From NCBI GenBank assembly GCA_964561475.1, contig CAZLPU010000009.1:1-64000 (forward strand): a stretch of DNA of 64,000 nt, written 5' to 3'. The notes beneath the pieces were generated by a model. That model searched no databases. It was not told where the DNA came from and saw nothing but the letters and a program-made list of their open reading frames with translations. This document shows, in pieces, positions 42,981 through 50,730 of the stretch. The stretch comes from CAYUYV01 sp964561475. GTDB taxonomy: Bacteria; Pseudomonadota; Alphaproteobacteria; JAJFIK01. Every line of letters begins with the position of its first letter. Position 1 is the stretch's first letter. The position numbers and the translations under genes were made by a program.

Positions 42981-43973
42981 CTATCGCTGGGCTGTCCTGA
43001 TCGGTCCGGCCACCGGCTCCACCTGGCCCGCGCCAATGATCCGCGCCTCGACAATCCGCATGGATTGGGTATTGCGTAGGCGGATCACATCGCCCTTTGC
43101 CCCCTCTCCGAGAGCGCGGCCAAGGGCCGTAAGCTCCATGCCGGGGCGCCGGATTACCATGGTGACAAGATCTCCGCGCTCCACCAGGGCCGGCGGGGCG
43201 ACATCCGATTGTCTCAGGGGCTGGCCGGCGCGAATGGTGCGGCGCAGAGCCTGGCCGGTCAGTTCTTCTCCATCGAGCAGAATGGTCCGGGGCAGACGGT
43301 CAGCTCGCTGCTCTTTCCATTCCCAGTCCCGGGGGCCGATAACCGTATCCCGGGAGAGGGTCCGGGAAAGGACCGGAACGGCTACCAGCCTTTGGGCCCG
43401 GCCTGTCACGATCTGATCGTTGTGAGAGCCCCCTTGAGACATGGGACCGATCCGGGCCCTGAACCGGCCGGAGTCCCGGTCAAGATCCGTGATCGTCACA
43501 TCAATGGTGGGCAAAGCGTCCGGCGAGAGATGAATGGGATCGACCCGCCCGAGCAGAGTGATCTCGACATTCGAGCCGTCCAGATCCGGCGCTATGGCAT
43601 CAGCAAGCGCCTGTTCAATGTCCTGGCGGGACACCACCTGGCTGTCGCCGGTGACCGGTATGCGGGTCAGGTTTCTCATATTGGGCCAGTCCAGGCCATG
43701 ATCCCGGACCAGACGGCCAATTTCCACAGCACCAAGATTGATGCGCGCGCCGGGTGCGGGCGCGGGTCCGACGGGCACCGAATGAGACCCGCCCGTATTC
43801 GTGAAGAGGTCGCCGAGGGTTATGGTCTGGCCATGGACCACTATGGGCGTTTTCAGGTGGATCGTTGCCATGTCTTCCGTCGCAAGCGCGTTCGGTGCAA
43901 ACCACAAGACACCGGCGGCCGCGAGTGCGGCCCGCAGGAAAATCGAGGTGAGAATGGCAGTCGAGTGAACCAT
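42981..43973 (-). CDS. flgA: Flagellar P-ring assembly chaperone FlgA
   Basis: Periplasmic chaperone for FlgI polymerisation. The 330-residue product has a signal peptide (LRAALAAAGVLWFAPNALA), a middle domain and a C-terminal SAF-type domain with VPVLSRTLSRDTVIGPRDWEWKEQRADRLPRTIL, GQALRRTIRAGQPLRQSDVAPPALVERGDLVTMVI and ALGRALGEGAKGDVIRLRNTQSMRIVEARIIGAGQVEP, which are diagnostic of FlgA. Length is at the upper end for the family. It lies between flgG and flgH. Confidence 0.93.
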   Translation of the reverse strand: MVHSTAILTSIFLRAALAAAGVLWFAPNALATEDMATIHLKTPIVVHGQTITLGDLFTNTGGSHSVPVGPAPAPGARINLGAVEIGRLVRDHGLDWPNMRNLTRIPVTGDSQVVSRQDIEQALADAIAPDLDGSNVEITLLGRVDPIHLSPDALPTIDVTITDLDRDSGRFRARIGPMSQGGSHNDQIVTGRAQRLVAVPVLSRTLSRDTVIGPRDWEWKEQRADRLPRTILLDGEELTGQALRRTIRAGQPLRQSDVAPPALVERGDLVTMVIRRPGMELTALGRALGEGAKGDVIRLRNTQSMRIVEARIIGAGQVEPVAGPIRTAQR

Positions 43974-44050
43974 GGTGTTTTCACCTTACACGGAGGGGCA
44001 CCTGCCCCCTGTGTCCTCTTGGGTTTGCCTGGAGCGGCGCTCACGGGCCA

Positions 44051-44836
44051 TTACCGCATATTGCTCGTGGTGGAGAGCATCTCGTCGGAGGCGGTAATCA
44101 CCTTGGCGTTCATTTCATAGGCTCTTTGGGCGGTAATCAGGGCAGAGATCTCCGAGACCGAGTTGACGTTGGAGGTCTCCAGGAAGCCCTGCATGATCGT
44201 GCCCACACCGTCCTGACCCGGAACACCGATATTGGCCGGGCCTGAAGCGGCGGATTCCACCAGCAGATTGTCGCCCACGGCCTCCAGACCGCCTTCATTG
44301 GCGAAGGTGGCCAGAGCGATCTGCCCCACGTCCTGGGCTCCCACCTGGCCGGCGATGACCGCCTGCACACCGCCTTGATCGTTGACGATGACATCCACCG
44401 CCTCGGCGGGAATGGCAATGCCGGGCTGAACCACAAAGCCCTGACTGGTCACGAGCTGGCCGTCGGGGCTGACGGAAAAGGACCCGGCGCGGGTGTAGGC
44501 TTCCTGTCCGTTGGGCAACAGCACCTGGAAGTAGCCCTTGCCCTGAATAGCCAGATCATAGGTATTTTCCGTGGACGTGAGGTTACCCTGGGCGGTAATC
44601 CGGTAGACACCCGCCGTGCGCACACCGACGCCGATCTGAATGCCGCTTGCCGCGACAGTGCCCTGGTCCGAGGTGGCCCCGCCGACCCGTTCCAGGTTCT
44701 GATAGAGGAGATCCTGAAACTCCGCCCGCTGTCGTTTAAAGCCCGTCGTGTTCATGTTGGCGATATTGTTGGAAATCACTTCCACATTGTTCTGTTGGGC
44801 CAGCATGCCGGTGGCCGCGATGCTCAGTGATCTCAT
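44051..44836 (-). CDS. flgG: Flagellar distal rod protein FlgG
   Basis: Forms the distal rod, which spans the peptidoglycan and outer membrane. The 261-residue protein has the rod/hook N-terminal motif MRSLSIAATGMLAQQNNVEVISNNIANMNTTGFK, ending with QGFLETSNVNSVSEISALITAQRAYEMNAKVI, and the FlgG-type insertion LNxxGGATSDQGTVAASGIQIG-like segment (residues 52-70). Length is exactly that of FlgG orthologues. It starts 71 bases after flgF and is followed by flgA. Confidence 0.96.
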   Translation of the reverse strand: MRSLSIAATGMLAQQNNVEVISNNIANMNTTGFKRQRAEFQDLLYQNLERVGGATSDQGTVAASGIQIGVGVRTAGVYRITAQGNLTSTENTYDLAIQGKGYFQVLLPNGQEAYTRAGSFSVSPDGQLVTSQGFVVQPGIAIPAEAVDVIVNDQGGVQAVIAGQVGAQDVGQIALATFANEGGLEAVGDNLLVESAASGPANIGVPGQDGVGTIMQGFLETSNVNSVSEISALITAQRAYEMNAKVITASDEMLSTTSNMR

Positions 44837-44907
44837 GGAAAGGCTCCTGACGCCGTCAGTGTGGGTCCAAACGATGACTATTCAGAGGGGTGTGACTGGC
44901 CCCTGGA

Positions 44908-45654
44908 TCAGGCTTCGACACGGCCGAGCCGGTCCACGGCCTTGCGGGACAGGTCATGGACATCCTGTCCGGTACGGGTCGCCCGTTCATAGGCGCGCAT
45001 GGTCTCGATCATCTTGGTCATTTCGCCGATGGCTGAGACGTTCGACCGTTCCAGTCTGCCTTGCAGGATCCTGGCATTCTCGACCAGAACGGGCGCTTGT
45101 TCGGCAGCGTCGTAAAGGCTGGTGCCGGCCTTTTTCAGGGCATGCTGATTGTCAAAGCTGGCGATCTGGAGCCGCCGGGGTTCTTCTTCGTCCTGAGCGT
45201 TGGCGTTGATGGAGCCATCCTTGGCGATGGTCAGCGCATCCCCGTCCTGGTCGAGGACAATGGTCCGGTTGTCGATGTCGAGCAGAGGAAAACCCTCCGC
45301 CGTGACCAGCCGCCCCTGGGTATCAACGGAGAGATTGCCGTTGCGGGTGTACCGGATGCCCTCCGGGGTTTCGACCACAAAGTACCCCTCACCACTGATT
45401 GCGAGATTGAGCGGATTGTCCGTTGCTTCAAAGTGGCCTTCGGAGAAATTCCGGTTCAGGCCATAGTCCATGACAAAGCCGATTTCCCTTGCATCGCCAC
45501 TGGTGTTCTTCACCACATGCTGATGTTCCTCGAGAAGAACGGTTTCCGCCTTGAAGGCGGTCGTGTTCATGTTCGCCAGATTGTTCGCGATGACATCCAT
45601 GGTGCGGCGCATGGACGTTTGTTTCGACAAGGTAATCAAAAGAACATTTTCCAT
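44908..45654 (-). CDS. flgF: Flagellar proximal rod protein FlgF
   Basis: Proximal rod component. The ATG at 45654 gives 248 residues beginning MENVLLITLSKQTSMRRTMDVIANNLANMNTTAFKAE, the rod N-terminal motif, with NPLNLAISGEGYFVVETPEGIRYTRNGNLSVDTQGRLVTAEGFPLL in the middle and VSAIGEMTKMIETMRAYERA at the end. The frame is open for another 67 codons upstream, but that part is not FlgF-like and includes a short CGTGTC tandem repeat. A sigma-54 promoter lies about 80 bases upstream. First gene of the flgF-flgG-flgA-flgH operon. Confidence 0.95.
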   Translation of the reverse strand: MENVLLITLSKQTSMRRTMDVIANNLANMNTTAFKAETVLLEEHQHVVKNTSGDAREIGFVMDYGLNRNFSEGHFEATDNPLNLAISGEGYFVVETPEGIRYTRNGNLSVDTQGRLVTAEGFPLLDIDNRTIVLDQDGDALTIAKDGSINANAQDEEEPRRLQIASFDNQHALKKAGTSLYDAAEQAPVLVENARILQGRLERSNVSAIGEMTKMIETMRAYERATRTGQDVHDLSRKAVDRLGRVEA

Positions 45655-45732
45655 CACCAACCATCCGTGTCCGTGTCCGTGCCGCGACGCCAGGGCCATC
45701 AGACTGGACTCCGATGGACCGCGCCCACTGCC

Positions 45733-45749
45733 TCGCAGGGGCCATGCCA
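45733..45749 (-). promoter_or_regulatory. Sigma-54 promoter of flgF operon
   Basis: On the minus strand TGGCATGGCCCCTGCGA has GG and GC separated by ten bases, -24 element TGGCATG and -12 element CTGCG. It lies about 80 bases upstream of the flgF ATG, in the divergent region shared with fliL. Confidence 0.7.
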
Positions 45750-45889
45750 AGGTGAAGACCGGCTGAAACCCTGACCTTCGCCCTCCCGAGCGCCCCAATC
45801 CTCCCGGCAGCTTCGCCCGGGCGGCAGGTTTTGCCGGGCATGGACCCCGCCACACCCGCGAAGGGAGGTGAGGTCAACGGGACCTTAAC

Positions 45890-45906
45890 TGGCACGGCTT
45901 TAGGCT
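45890..45906 (+). promoter_or_regulatory. Possible sigma-54 element upstream of fliL
   Basis: TGGCACGGCTTTAGGCT has a perfect -24 element TGGCACG, but the downstream GC is eleven rather than ten bases from the GG, so the -12 element is imperfect. It lies about 80 bases before the fliL ATG, mirroring the flgF promoter on the other strand. The remaining parts of this 329-base divergent gap show nothing else. Confidence 0.4.
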
Positions 45907-45983
45907 CTGGGATTGATGGGGTGATCCATCCGGGCCGGTCAGGCCTGATTGATCTGAGTGGGGCTGCGTGGGGGCGGGCGGAC

Positions 45984-46628
45984 ATGGCGGACGAAGCGGA
46001 ACAAGAACAGGTTGAGGAGGCACCCGGAAAGAAGAAACTTCCCGGGAAATTCATTGTTCTGTTCATTGCCGCTCCGGTCATCATCCTGATCCTCCTCGGT
46101 GTGATCATCATGCTGCTGCTGGGAGGCGGCGGTGAAAAACACACCGCCGATGGCGGCAAATATGCCGAAGATCACGGATCCGGCCATCATGATGGCCACG
46201 GCGCCGCCTATCCCGGCAAGGATGCGGGCCACGACGGCGGGTATCCAGCCGACGGGTATGGCGGGACCAGTGCTGCCGCTCCACCGCCGGTGAAACGAGA
46301 GATCCCGCCGCTCAATCCTCAGGAGGCGATCTTTTTCGATCTGCCTGAGGTCATCGTCAATCTGAATTCGTCCGGACGGAGCCCGACCTATCTGAAACTC
46401 ACCGTGGCCCTGGAGCTTCACAAGGACGCAGATACGGAAAGTCTTGGTCAAAACCTGCCCCGGGTGATGGATCGCTTCCAGGCCTATCTGAGAGAAATGC
46501 GGGTGCAGGACATGACCGGATCAGCGGGCCTGTTCCGTCTCAAACAGGAACTGTTGAGACGGGTAAACACGGCGACCTATCCCGTTCATGTCTACGATGT
46601 TCTGTTCAAGGAGATGTTGATCCAGTAG
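45984..46628 (+). CDS. fliL: Flagellar basal body-associated protein FliL
   Basis: Single-pass inner-membrane protein around the stator. The 214 residues have a short acidic cytoplasmic start, GKKKLPGKFIVLFIAAPVIILILLGVIIMLLLGG as the membrane helix, a His/Gly/Asp-rich linker (about 55-95), and the periplasmic FliL domain (IFFDLPEVIVNLNSSGRSPTYLKLTVALELH ... LPRVMDRFQAYLREMRVQDMTGSAGLFRLKQELLRRVN ... VLFKEMLIQ). The ATG at 45984 begins just before the helix; upstream codons in frame are not family-like. First gene of an operon continuing with fliM. Confidence 0.94.
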   Translation: MADEAEQEQVEEAPGKKKLPGKFIVLFIAAPVIILILLGVIIMLLLGGGGEKHTADGGKYAEDHGSGHHDGHGAAYPGKDAGHDGGYPADGYGGTSAAAPPPVKREIPPLNPQEAIFFDLPEVIVNLNSSGRSPTYLKLTVALELHKDADTESLGQNLPRVMDRFQAYLREMRVQDMTGSAGLFRLKQELLRRVNTATYPVHVYDVLFKEMLIQ

Positions 46629-46689
46629 CTCATCATTCAGGCGTTGGCTTGGCCGGGATGAAGGAGAGGGAGATCAACGGAGAGAGGTG

Positions 46690-47823
46690 ATGTCGGACAC
46701 GCCGGAAGACGATACGGATCAGGATCAGATGGCGGCCGACTGGGCTGTCGAGGTGGATTCTGCCGGCGAGGATCAGGACGCACTGGCCGATGAATGGGCC
46801 GCCATGGCCGAAGATGATGGCGGCGGCGAGATGGAGGGTGGCGGCGGGTCGGAACGGGTACTCGACCAGGACGAAATCGACAGTCTCCTGGGTTTTGATT
46901 CCGGTGACGGCGGCGGTGGAGATCGCAGCGGCATTCGTGCGATCATCAATTCCGCATTGGTGTCCTATGAACGCCTGCCCATGCTGGAAATCGTCTTTGA
47001 CCGGCTCGTCCGGCTCATGACGGTTTCACTGCGCCAATTCACATCGGACAATGTGGAGGTCAGCCTCGACAATATCTCCTCGATCCGGTTCGGCGACTAT
47101 CTCAACTCCATTCCACTCCCGGCGATCCTCGCGGTGTTCCGGGCGGAGGAACTGGACAATTATGGTCTGTTCACCATCGAATCCAACCTGATCTATTCCA
47201 TTGTGGACGTGCTGCTGGGCGGGCGCAGGGGCACGGCCGCCATGCGGATCGAGGGCCGCCCCTACACGACCATCGAGCGCAACCTGATTCAGCGGATGGT
47301 GGAAGTGGTTCTGGCGGATCTGCAAACGGCGTTCGAGCCCCTGAGCAAGGTTGCCTTCAAGCTTGACCGTATGGAAACCAATCCCCGTTTTGCCGCCATT
47401 GCCCGGCCTGCCAATGCCGCGATCCTGACCAAGTTGCGTGTTGATATGGAGGACCGGGGCGGACGGATCGAACTGATGATTCCCTATGCCACCCTTGAAC
47501 CCATCCGGAAGCTCCTGCTTCAGATGTTCATGGGGGAGAAGTTCGGCCGGGACTCCATCTGGGAGAGCCACCTCGCGACGGAGTTGTGGTCCACCAAGCT
47601 GGAGATCGAGGCGGTCCTGGATGAGCTGACCATGGGCCTTTACGACGTGATGAACCTGAAAGTCGGTCAGACCGTAATGCTGAACGCTTCGGTGGATTCC
47701 GATGTCGAGTTGCGCTGTGGGCCCGTCTCCTTGCTCCGGGGGCGGATGGGGCGGGTCGGGCGGAACATTGCGGTCAGGGTTGACAACAAGATCGAGCATC
47801 GCCGCCAGAAGGATCTGCTGTGA
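46690..47823 (+). CDS. fliM: Flagellar motor switch protein FliM
   Basis: Cytoplasmic C-ring subunit that binds CheY-P and FliG. The 377 residues include LDQDEIDSLLGF, the CheY-binding motif, at about 58-69, then the CheC-like middle domain (INSALVSYERLPMLEIVFDRLVRLMTVSLRQFTSDNVEV ... VDVLLGGRRG) and the C-terminal SpoA domain (LNASVDSDVELRCGPVSLLRGRMGRVGRNIAVRV). In most FliM proteins the CheY motif lies at the very N-terminus; here an acidic stretch of about 55 residues precedes it. The ATG at 46690 is used; its stop overlaps the next gene (TGATG). Confidence 0.95.
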   Translation: MSDTPEDDTDQDQMAADWAVEVDSAGEDQDALADEWAAMAEDDGGGEMEGGGGSERVLDQDEIDSLLGFDSGDGGGGDRSGIRAIINSALVSYERLPMLEIVFDRLVRLMTVSLRQFTSDNVEVSLDNISSIRFGDYLNSIPLPAILAVFRAEELDNYGLFTIESNLIYSIVDVLLGGRRGTAAMRIEGRPYTTIERNLIQRMVEVVLADLQTAFEPLSKVAFKLDRMETNPRFAAIARPANAAILTKLRVDMEDRGGRIELMIPYATLEPIRKLLLQMFMGEKFGRDSIWESHLATELWSTKLEIEAVLDELTMGLYDVMNLKVGQTVMLNASVDSDVELRCGPVSLLRGRMGRVGRNIAVRVDNKIEHRRQKDLL

Positions 47824-48320
47824 TGGAGCTGCCTGTCGGACTGATCCTCGAGGGTTTGCTTGCCATTCTGCTCGGTGTGACCGTGTTCTACTGTGTTCTG
47901 CTGGACCGGCGTCTGCGCAATCTGCGCTCGGGCCAGGACGGCATGCGGGAGGTCATCGCCAATCTGAATGCCGCCACGGCCAGGGCCCAGGCCAGCATCG
48001 GTCAACTGACCGTTGCGAGCCAGGAGACCGGCACCCAATTGCGGGACGTGCTGACAAAAGGAAGCGCGATCAGGGATGAACTTGCCCTGATGATTGAGAC
48101 CGGGAACAATCTCGCCGACCGGCTTGAGGGAGCGAGCGGCGCCGGTGGGAGAGCCGGTCAGTCCGCAGCCGTCAGAGGCATGAGAGCAGGGGATACGGGG
48201 GCAGGACGGCACAGATCCGGATCCGAGCGCCCACGGACGGATACCGCCGAGACGGTTGTGGGAGCCGGGCATCCCGGGCTGGAAGACCGGTTGCTGAAGG
48301 CCTTGCGGGACGCCCGCTGA
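47823..48320 (+). CDS. DUF6468 protein of the flagellar motor operon
   Basis: A 165-residue membrane protein with one N-terminal helix (LILEGLLAILLGVTVFYCVLLDRRLRNLRSGQDGM), a helical coiled region (VIANLNAATARAQASIGQLTVAS ... KGSAIRDELALMIETGNNLADRLE) and a disordered tail. The start region and placement after fliM identify the DUF6468 family, found in alphaproteobacterial flagellar clusters; no function is established to my knowledge. Its ATG overlaps the fliM stop, so it is translated with FliM, and motE follows after 64 bases. Confidence 0.75.
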   Translation: MELPVGLILEGLLAILLGVTVFYCVLLDRRLRNLRSGQDGMREVIANLNAATARAQASIGQLTVASQETGTQLRDVLTKGSAIRDELALMIETGNNLADRLEGASGAGGRAGQSAAVRGMRAGDTGAGRHRSGSERPRTDTAETVVGAGHPGLEDRLLKALRDAR

Positions 48321-48384
48321 CGGATCCGGGAGTAACAGCTCTCCACTGAAAGTTCATTCTGCGTGTGGACGGAGGATAAGGGAC

Positions 48385-49152
48385 ATGGATGATCGTTTGA
48401 GGATCCTGCCCATGGTGGCGCTTGGTGCTCTGGTGCTGCTGACCGTGAAGGGGCTTAACATCTGGACCGGCATCCAGTCGGATCCGTTCGCCATTTCCCA
48501 GGCCCATGCAGGCGGCGCCGCACCTGCCAAGTCCGACGATGCGCAGAAAAACGGGGCGCAGAAAAACGGGACGAAGAAAGACGGGGCCAAGGACAAGGGG
48601 GCCGAGAAAGACAAGCAGGAGGCGGAAACGGAGGTCCCGGATTATTCCATTGAATACACACCGGGTTTGGGGGAAGCGGATTTCGGCGCCGTGCGGGACC
48701 CAGCCTTGATCAGCGAATCGGAAGTCCGTGTACTGGAAAGTCTTGCGGAACGGCGCGCCCAGCTTGAACAACGCGAGAAACAACTCGCGATGAAAACCAG
48801 TCTTCTTGAGGCTGCTGAAAAACGGGTGGCCAAAAGGATCGAGGAATTGCGGGCAGTGGAGGGACGGGTCAAGACCCTGCTCGGGCAGTATGACGAGGCC
48901 CAGGAGGTGCAAATCTCAAGCCTCGTAAAGGTTTACGAAAACATGAAGGCCAAGGATGCGGCGCGTATTTTCGAGAACCTGGAATCAGACATCCTGATTG
49001 CCGTGGCCGGACGGATGCGGGAGGTGAAGATTGCCGCCATCCTGGCAAGCATGTCACCAGCGAAAGCCCAGGCCCTGACAGTAATGATGGCTAACCGGTT
49101 TGCCTCGGATCAAGAGACCGAAATGGCCGCTGAGAAAGCGCGTGAAGGTTAG
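48385..49152 (+). CDS. MotE-like flagellar protein with MgtE N-terminal-type domain
   Basis: A 255-residue protein with an N-terminal membrane anchor (LPMVALGALVLLTVKGLNIW), a Lys/Gly/Asn-rich linker with short repeats (KNGAQKNGTKKDGAKDKGAEKDK, residues 52-75 approximately), a coiled coil (LESLAERRAQLEQREKQLAMKTSLLEAAEKR) and the C-terminal MgtE_N-like domain (LVKVYENMKAKDAARIFENLESDILIAVAGRMREVKIAAILASMSPAKAQALT). This is the architecture of Sinorhizobium MotE, a periplasmic chaperone for the motility protein MotC. The linker repeat comes from an imperfect 15-bp DNA repeat near 48545-48620. Confidence 0.78.
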   Translation: MDDRLRILPMVALGALVLLTVKGLNIWTGIQSDPFAISQAHAGGAAPAKSDDAQKNGAQKNGTKKDGAKDKGAEKDKQEAETEVPDYSIEYTPGLGEADFGAVRDPALISESEVRVLESLAERRAQLEQREKQLAMKTSLLEAAEKRVAKRIEELRAVEGRVKTLLGQYDEAQEVQISSLVKVYENMKAKDAARIFENLESDILIAVAGRMREVKIAAILASMSPAKAQALTVMMANRFASDQETEMAAEKAREG

Positions 49153-49287
49153 GAAAGGTTAAATATAGCCCATGCCACATTTGACCTATCCTGACTGCAG
49201 TGCAGTATTTGCGGTGTGTGAAACCGCTGAGTTGGCTGGCAAAAGGCGCGATATTTACAGGCTGGTAAGGCCGCGGAGGGCTTCATC

Positions 49288-49950
49288 GTGATTTCGCGGT
49301 CACGATCCGGCCACCGGCACGTCCTGTTTCTGCCCGGTGCGGATGGAAATAGGGAAGACGAGGCGCAGGCCGGTTCCGGACTGTTCCTGTCTTTGTATCT
49401 CGTGCTTCTGGCGTTTTTTGCGGCTTTGACCATGAACGGAACATTCGACACCGCACGGGCGGGCCAAATGATGCGCAGCGTAAGCGGCGCATTGACCTCC
49501 TACATGCCCCAGCTTGGGGCAGGCGGGACGTGGGCATGGTTCAGTCCGTTTAAAGAGCATAACAGATATCCGGATGCAGGGGAGGCCCGGCGCACGGCGG
49601 TCCAAATTGCGCGGGTCCTGACGGACTTTGGGTTCTCTACCCCTGGTGTTGCCGGATGGCGGGGAGTGCTGATCATGAAAGCATCCATGAAGACCCTCTT
49701 TAAGGATGGCGATGTGCGTCTCGATCCGAGCCGCATGGCCATGTTGTCCCGGCTTGCCCATCTCCTGGGCGAGCTTCCCGGCGCACAAGTCTCCTTTCTG
49801 GTCGGCGAACGGGATCCTCTGGCCATCAAACGGGCGGTGTTCCTCGATACCCAATGGCCCCTGATCGCGCCCTTCGTCCCTGCCGAGATCGGTATTCTTC
49901 CTGGGACAGATGAGCTGACTGTCCGTGTCCATGTTCCTGGTCTGAGCTGA
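49288..49950 (+). CDS. MotB-like membrane protein 1 with degenerate OmpA-like domain
   Basis: A 220-residue protein with one N-terminal membrane helix (GLFLSLYLVLLAFFAALTMNG) placed as in MotB, but without the proton-binding Asp. The C-terminal part (TLFKDGDVRLDPSRMAMLSRLAHLLGELPGAQVSFLVGERDP) follows the start of an OmpA-like peptidoglycan-binding domain, yet the conserved TD...LS.xRA residues are missing. The GTG at 49288 is supported by GGAGGG seven bases upstream. It lies 135 bases after motE and 24 bases before a second MotB-like gene. A stator-accessory role is inferred from the operon only. Confidence 0.6.
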   Translation: MISRSRSGHRHVLFLPGADGNREDEAQAGSGLFLSLYLVLLAFFAALTMNGTFDTARAGQMMRSVSGALTSYMPQLGAGGTWAWFSPFKEHNRYPDAGEARRTAVQIARVLTDFGFSTPGVAGWRGVLIMKASMKTLFKDGDVRLDPSRMAMLSRLAHLLGELPGAQVSFLVGERDPLAIKRAVFLDTQWPLIAPFVPAEIGILPGTDELTVRVHVPGLS

Positions 49951-49974
49951 CCGGCGGCCACATGCGGGGCAGGG

Positions 49975-50730
49975 ATGACACGTGGGGGAAGAGGAGACCC
50001 GTTTCTCAGCCTGGAGACTGGCTTTGAGCCCACATTTGCGGGATATGACGGTCGGGTCACCGGCCTATCGGCGGCGGGCTTCCGGGTTGATCAGGGGAGC
50101 CGGATCGGTCCCGGCGCCAGTTGGCTTGTTTCCTTTGCCGACCTTCTTGCGATCCTCCTGGCAATCTTCATTCTGATCCATTCCGTCCAGACCGATGAGG
50201 TAAGCGCCGGCGGCGATAACGGCGGCGAGACCGGTCCACGTACCGCCGAACCGCCGGGTCCGGTGCTTCGCCTGGATTATGGCACCGACACGGATTATCT
50301 CTCCAGTCTTCTGGGCAATGCGCTGGACGATCTGGGTCTCGCGGACCGGGTGGAACTTGTTGTTCTGTCCCGGGAAGTTTTGATCCGGGCGCCCCTTGAT
50401 GTCTGGACCGACGGGGTGGGGCCGGATTTGAGACTGCCGGGCAGGGCGGTTCGTCCCATGGCCGAGACGCCTCTCGGTGCGCTGGCCGGGTTTCTCGGCC
50501 GCCTGAGCAACAGAGTGGATTTGCGGATCCATCCGCGTACCGGGTTGCGAGGCGGACGACTTCCTGCCCAAGCCCGTGAGGAAACGCTGAAACGGGGACT
50601 GAGAGCGGCTGACCTGATGATGTCCGCCGGACTTGCCCATCCGCCGGGCGTGGTGATTGCGTCCGGTGGCGAGGGTGAGGCTTTGAAATGGGTTCTGGAC
50701 GTTGTGGTGGACCGTCATGGTCGTGAATAG
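49975..50730 (+). CDS. MotB-like membrane protein 2 with degenerate OmpA-like domain
   Basis: A 251-residue protein. Residues about 48-70 (ASWLVSFADLLAILLAIFILIHS) match the MotB plug helix, including the Trp and the Asp that carries protons in MotB. The C-terminal half (LGALAGFLGRLSNRVDLRIHPRTG ... REETLKRGLRAADLMMSAGLAHPPGVVIASGGEG) has the fold pattern of OmpA/MotB but lacks the GHTD motif. The N-terminal 45 residues are longer than in MotB and Gly-rich; a later start cannot be excluded. Its end overlaps the next gene by 14 bases. No motA lies in the window. Confidence 0.65.
   Translation: MTRGGRGDPFLSLETGFEPTFAGYDGRVTGLSAAGFRVDQGSRIGPGASWLVSFADLLAILLAIFILIHSVQTDEVSAGGDNGGETGPRTAEPPGPVLRLDYGTDTDYLSSLLGNALDDLGLADRVELVVLSREVLIRAPLDVWTDGVGPDLRLPGRAVRPMAETPLGALAGFLGRLSNRVDLRIHPRTGLRGGRLPAQAREETLKRGLRAADLMMSAGLAHPPGVVIASGGEGEALKWVLDVVVDRHGRE

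Noticed and set aside
45655..45855. N-terminal extension of FlgF by 67 codons
   Set aside because: The rod N-terminal motif begins at the ATG 45654; the extension is Arg/Pro-rich and covers the sigma-54 element.
49148..49166. TTAG...TTAA pair after motE as a CtrA box
   Set aside because: Spacing is six rather than seven bases.
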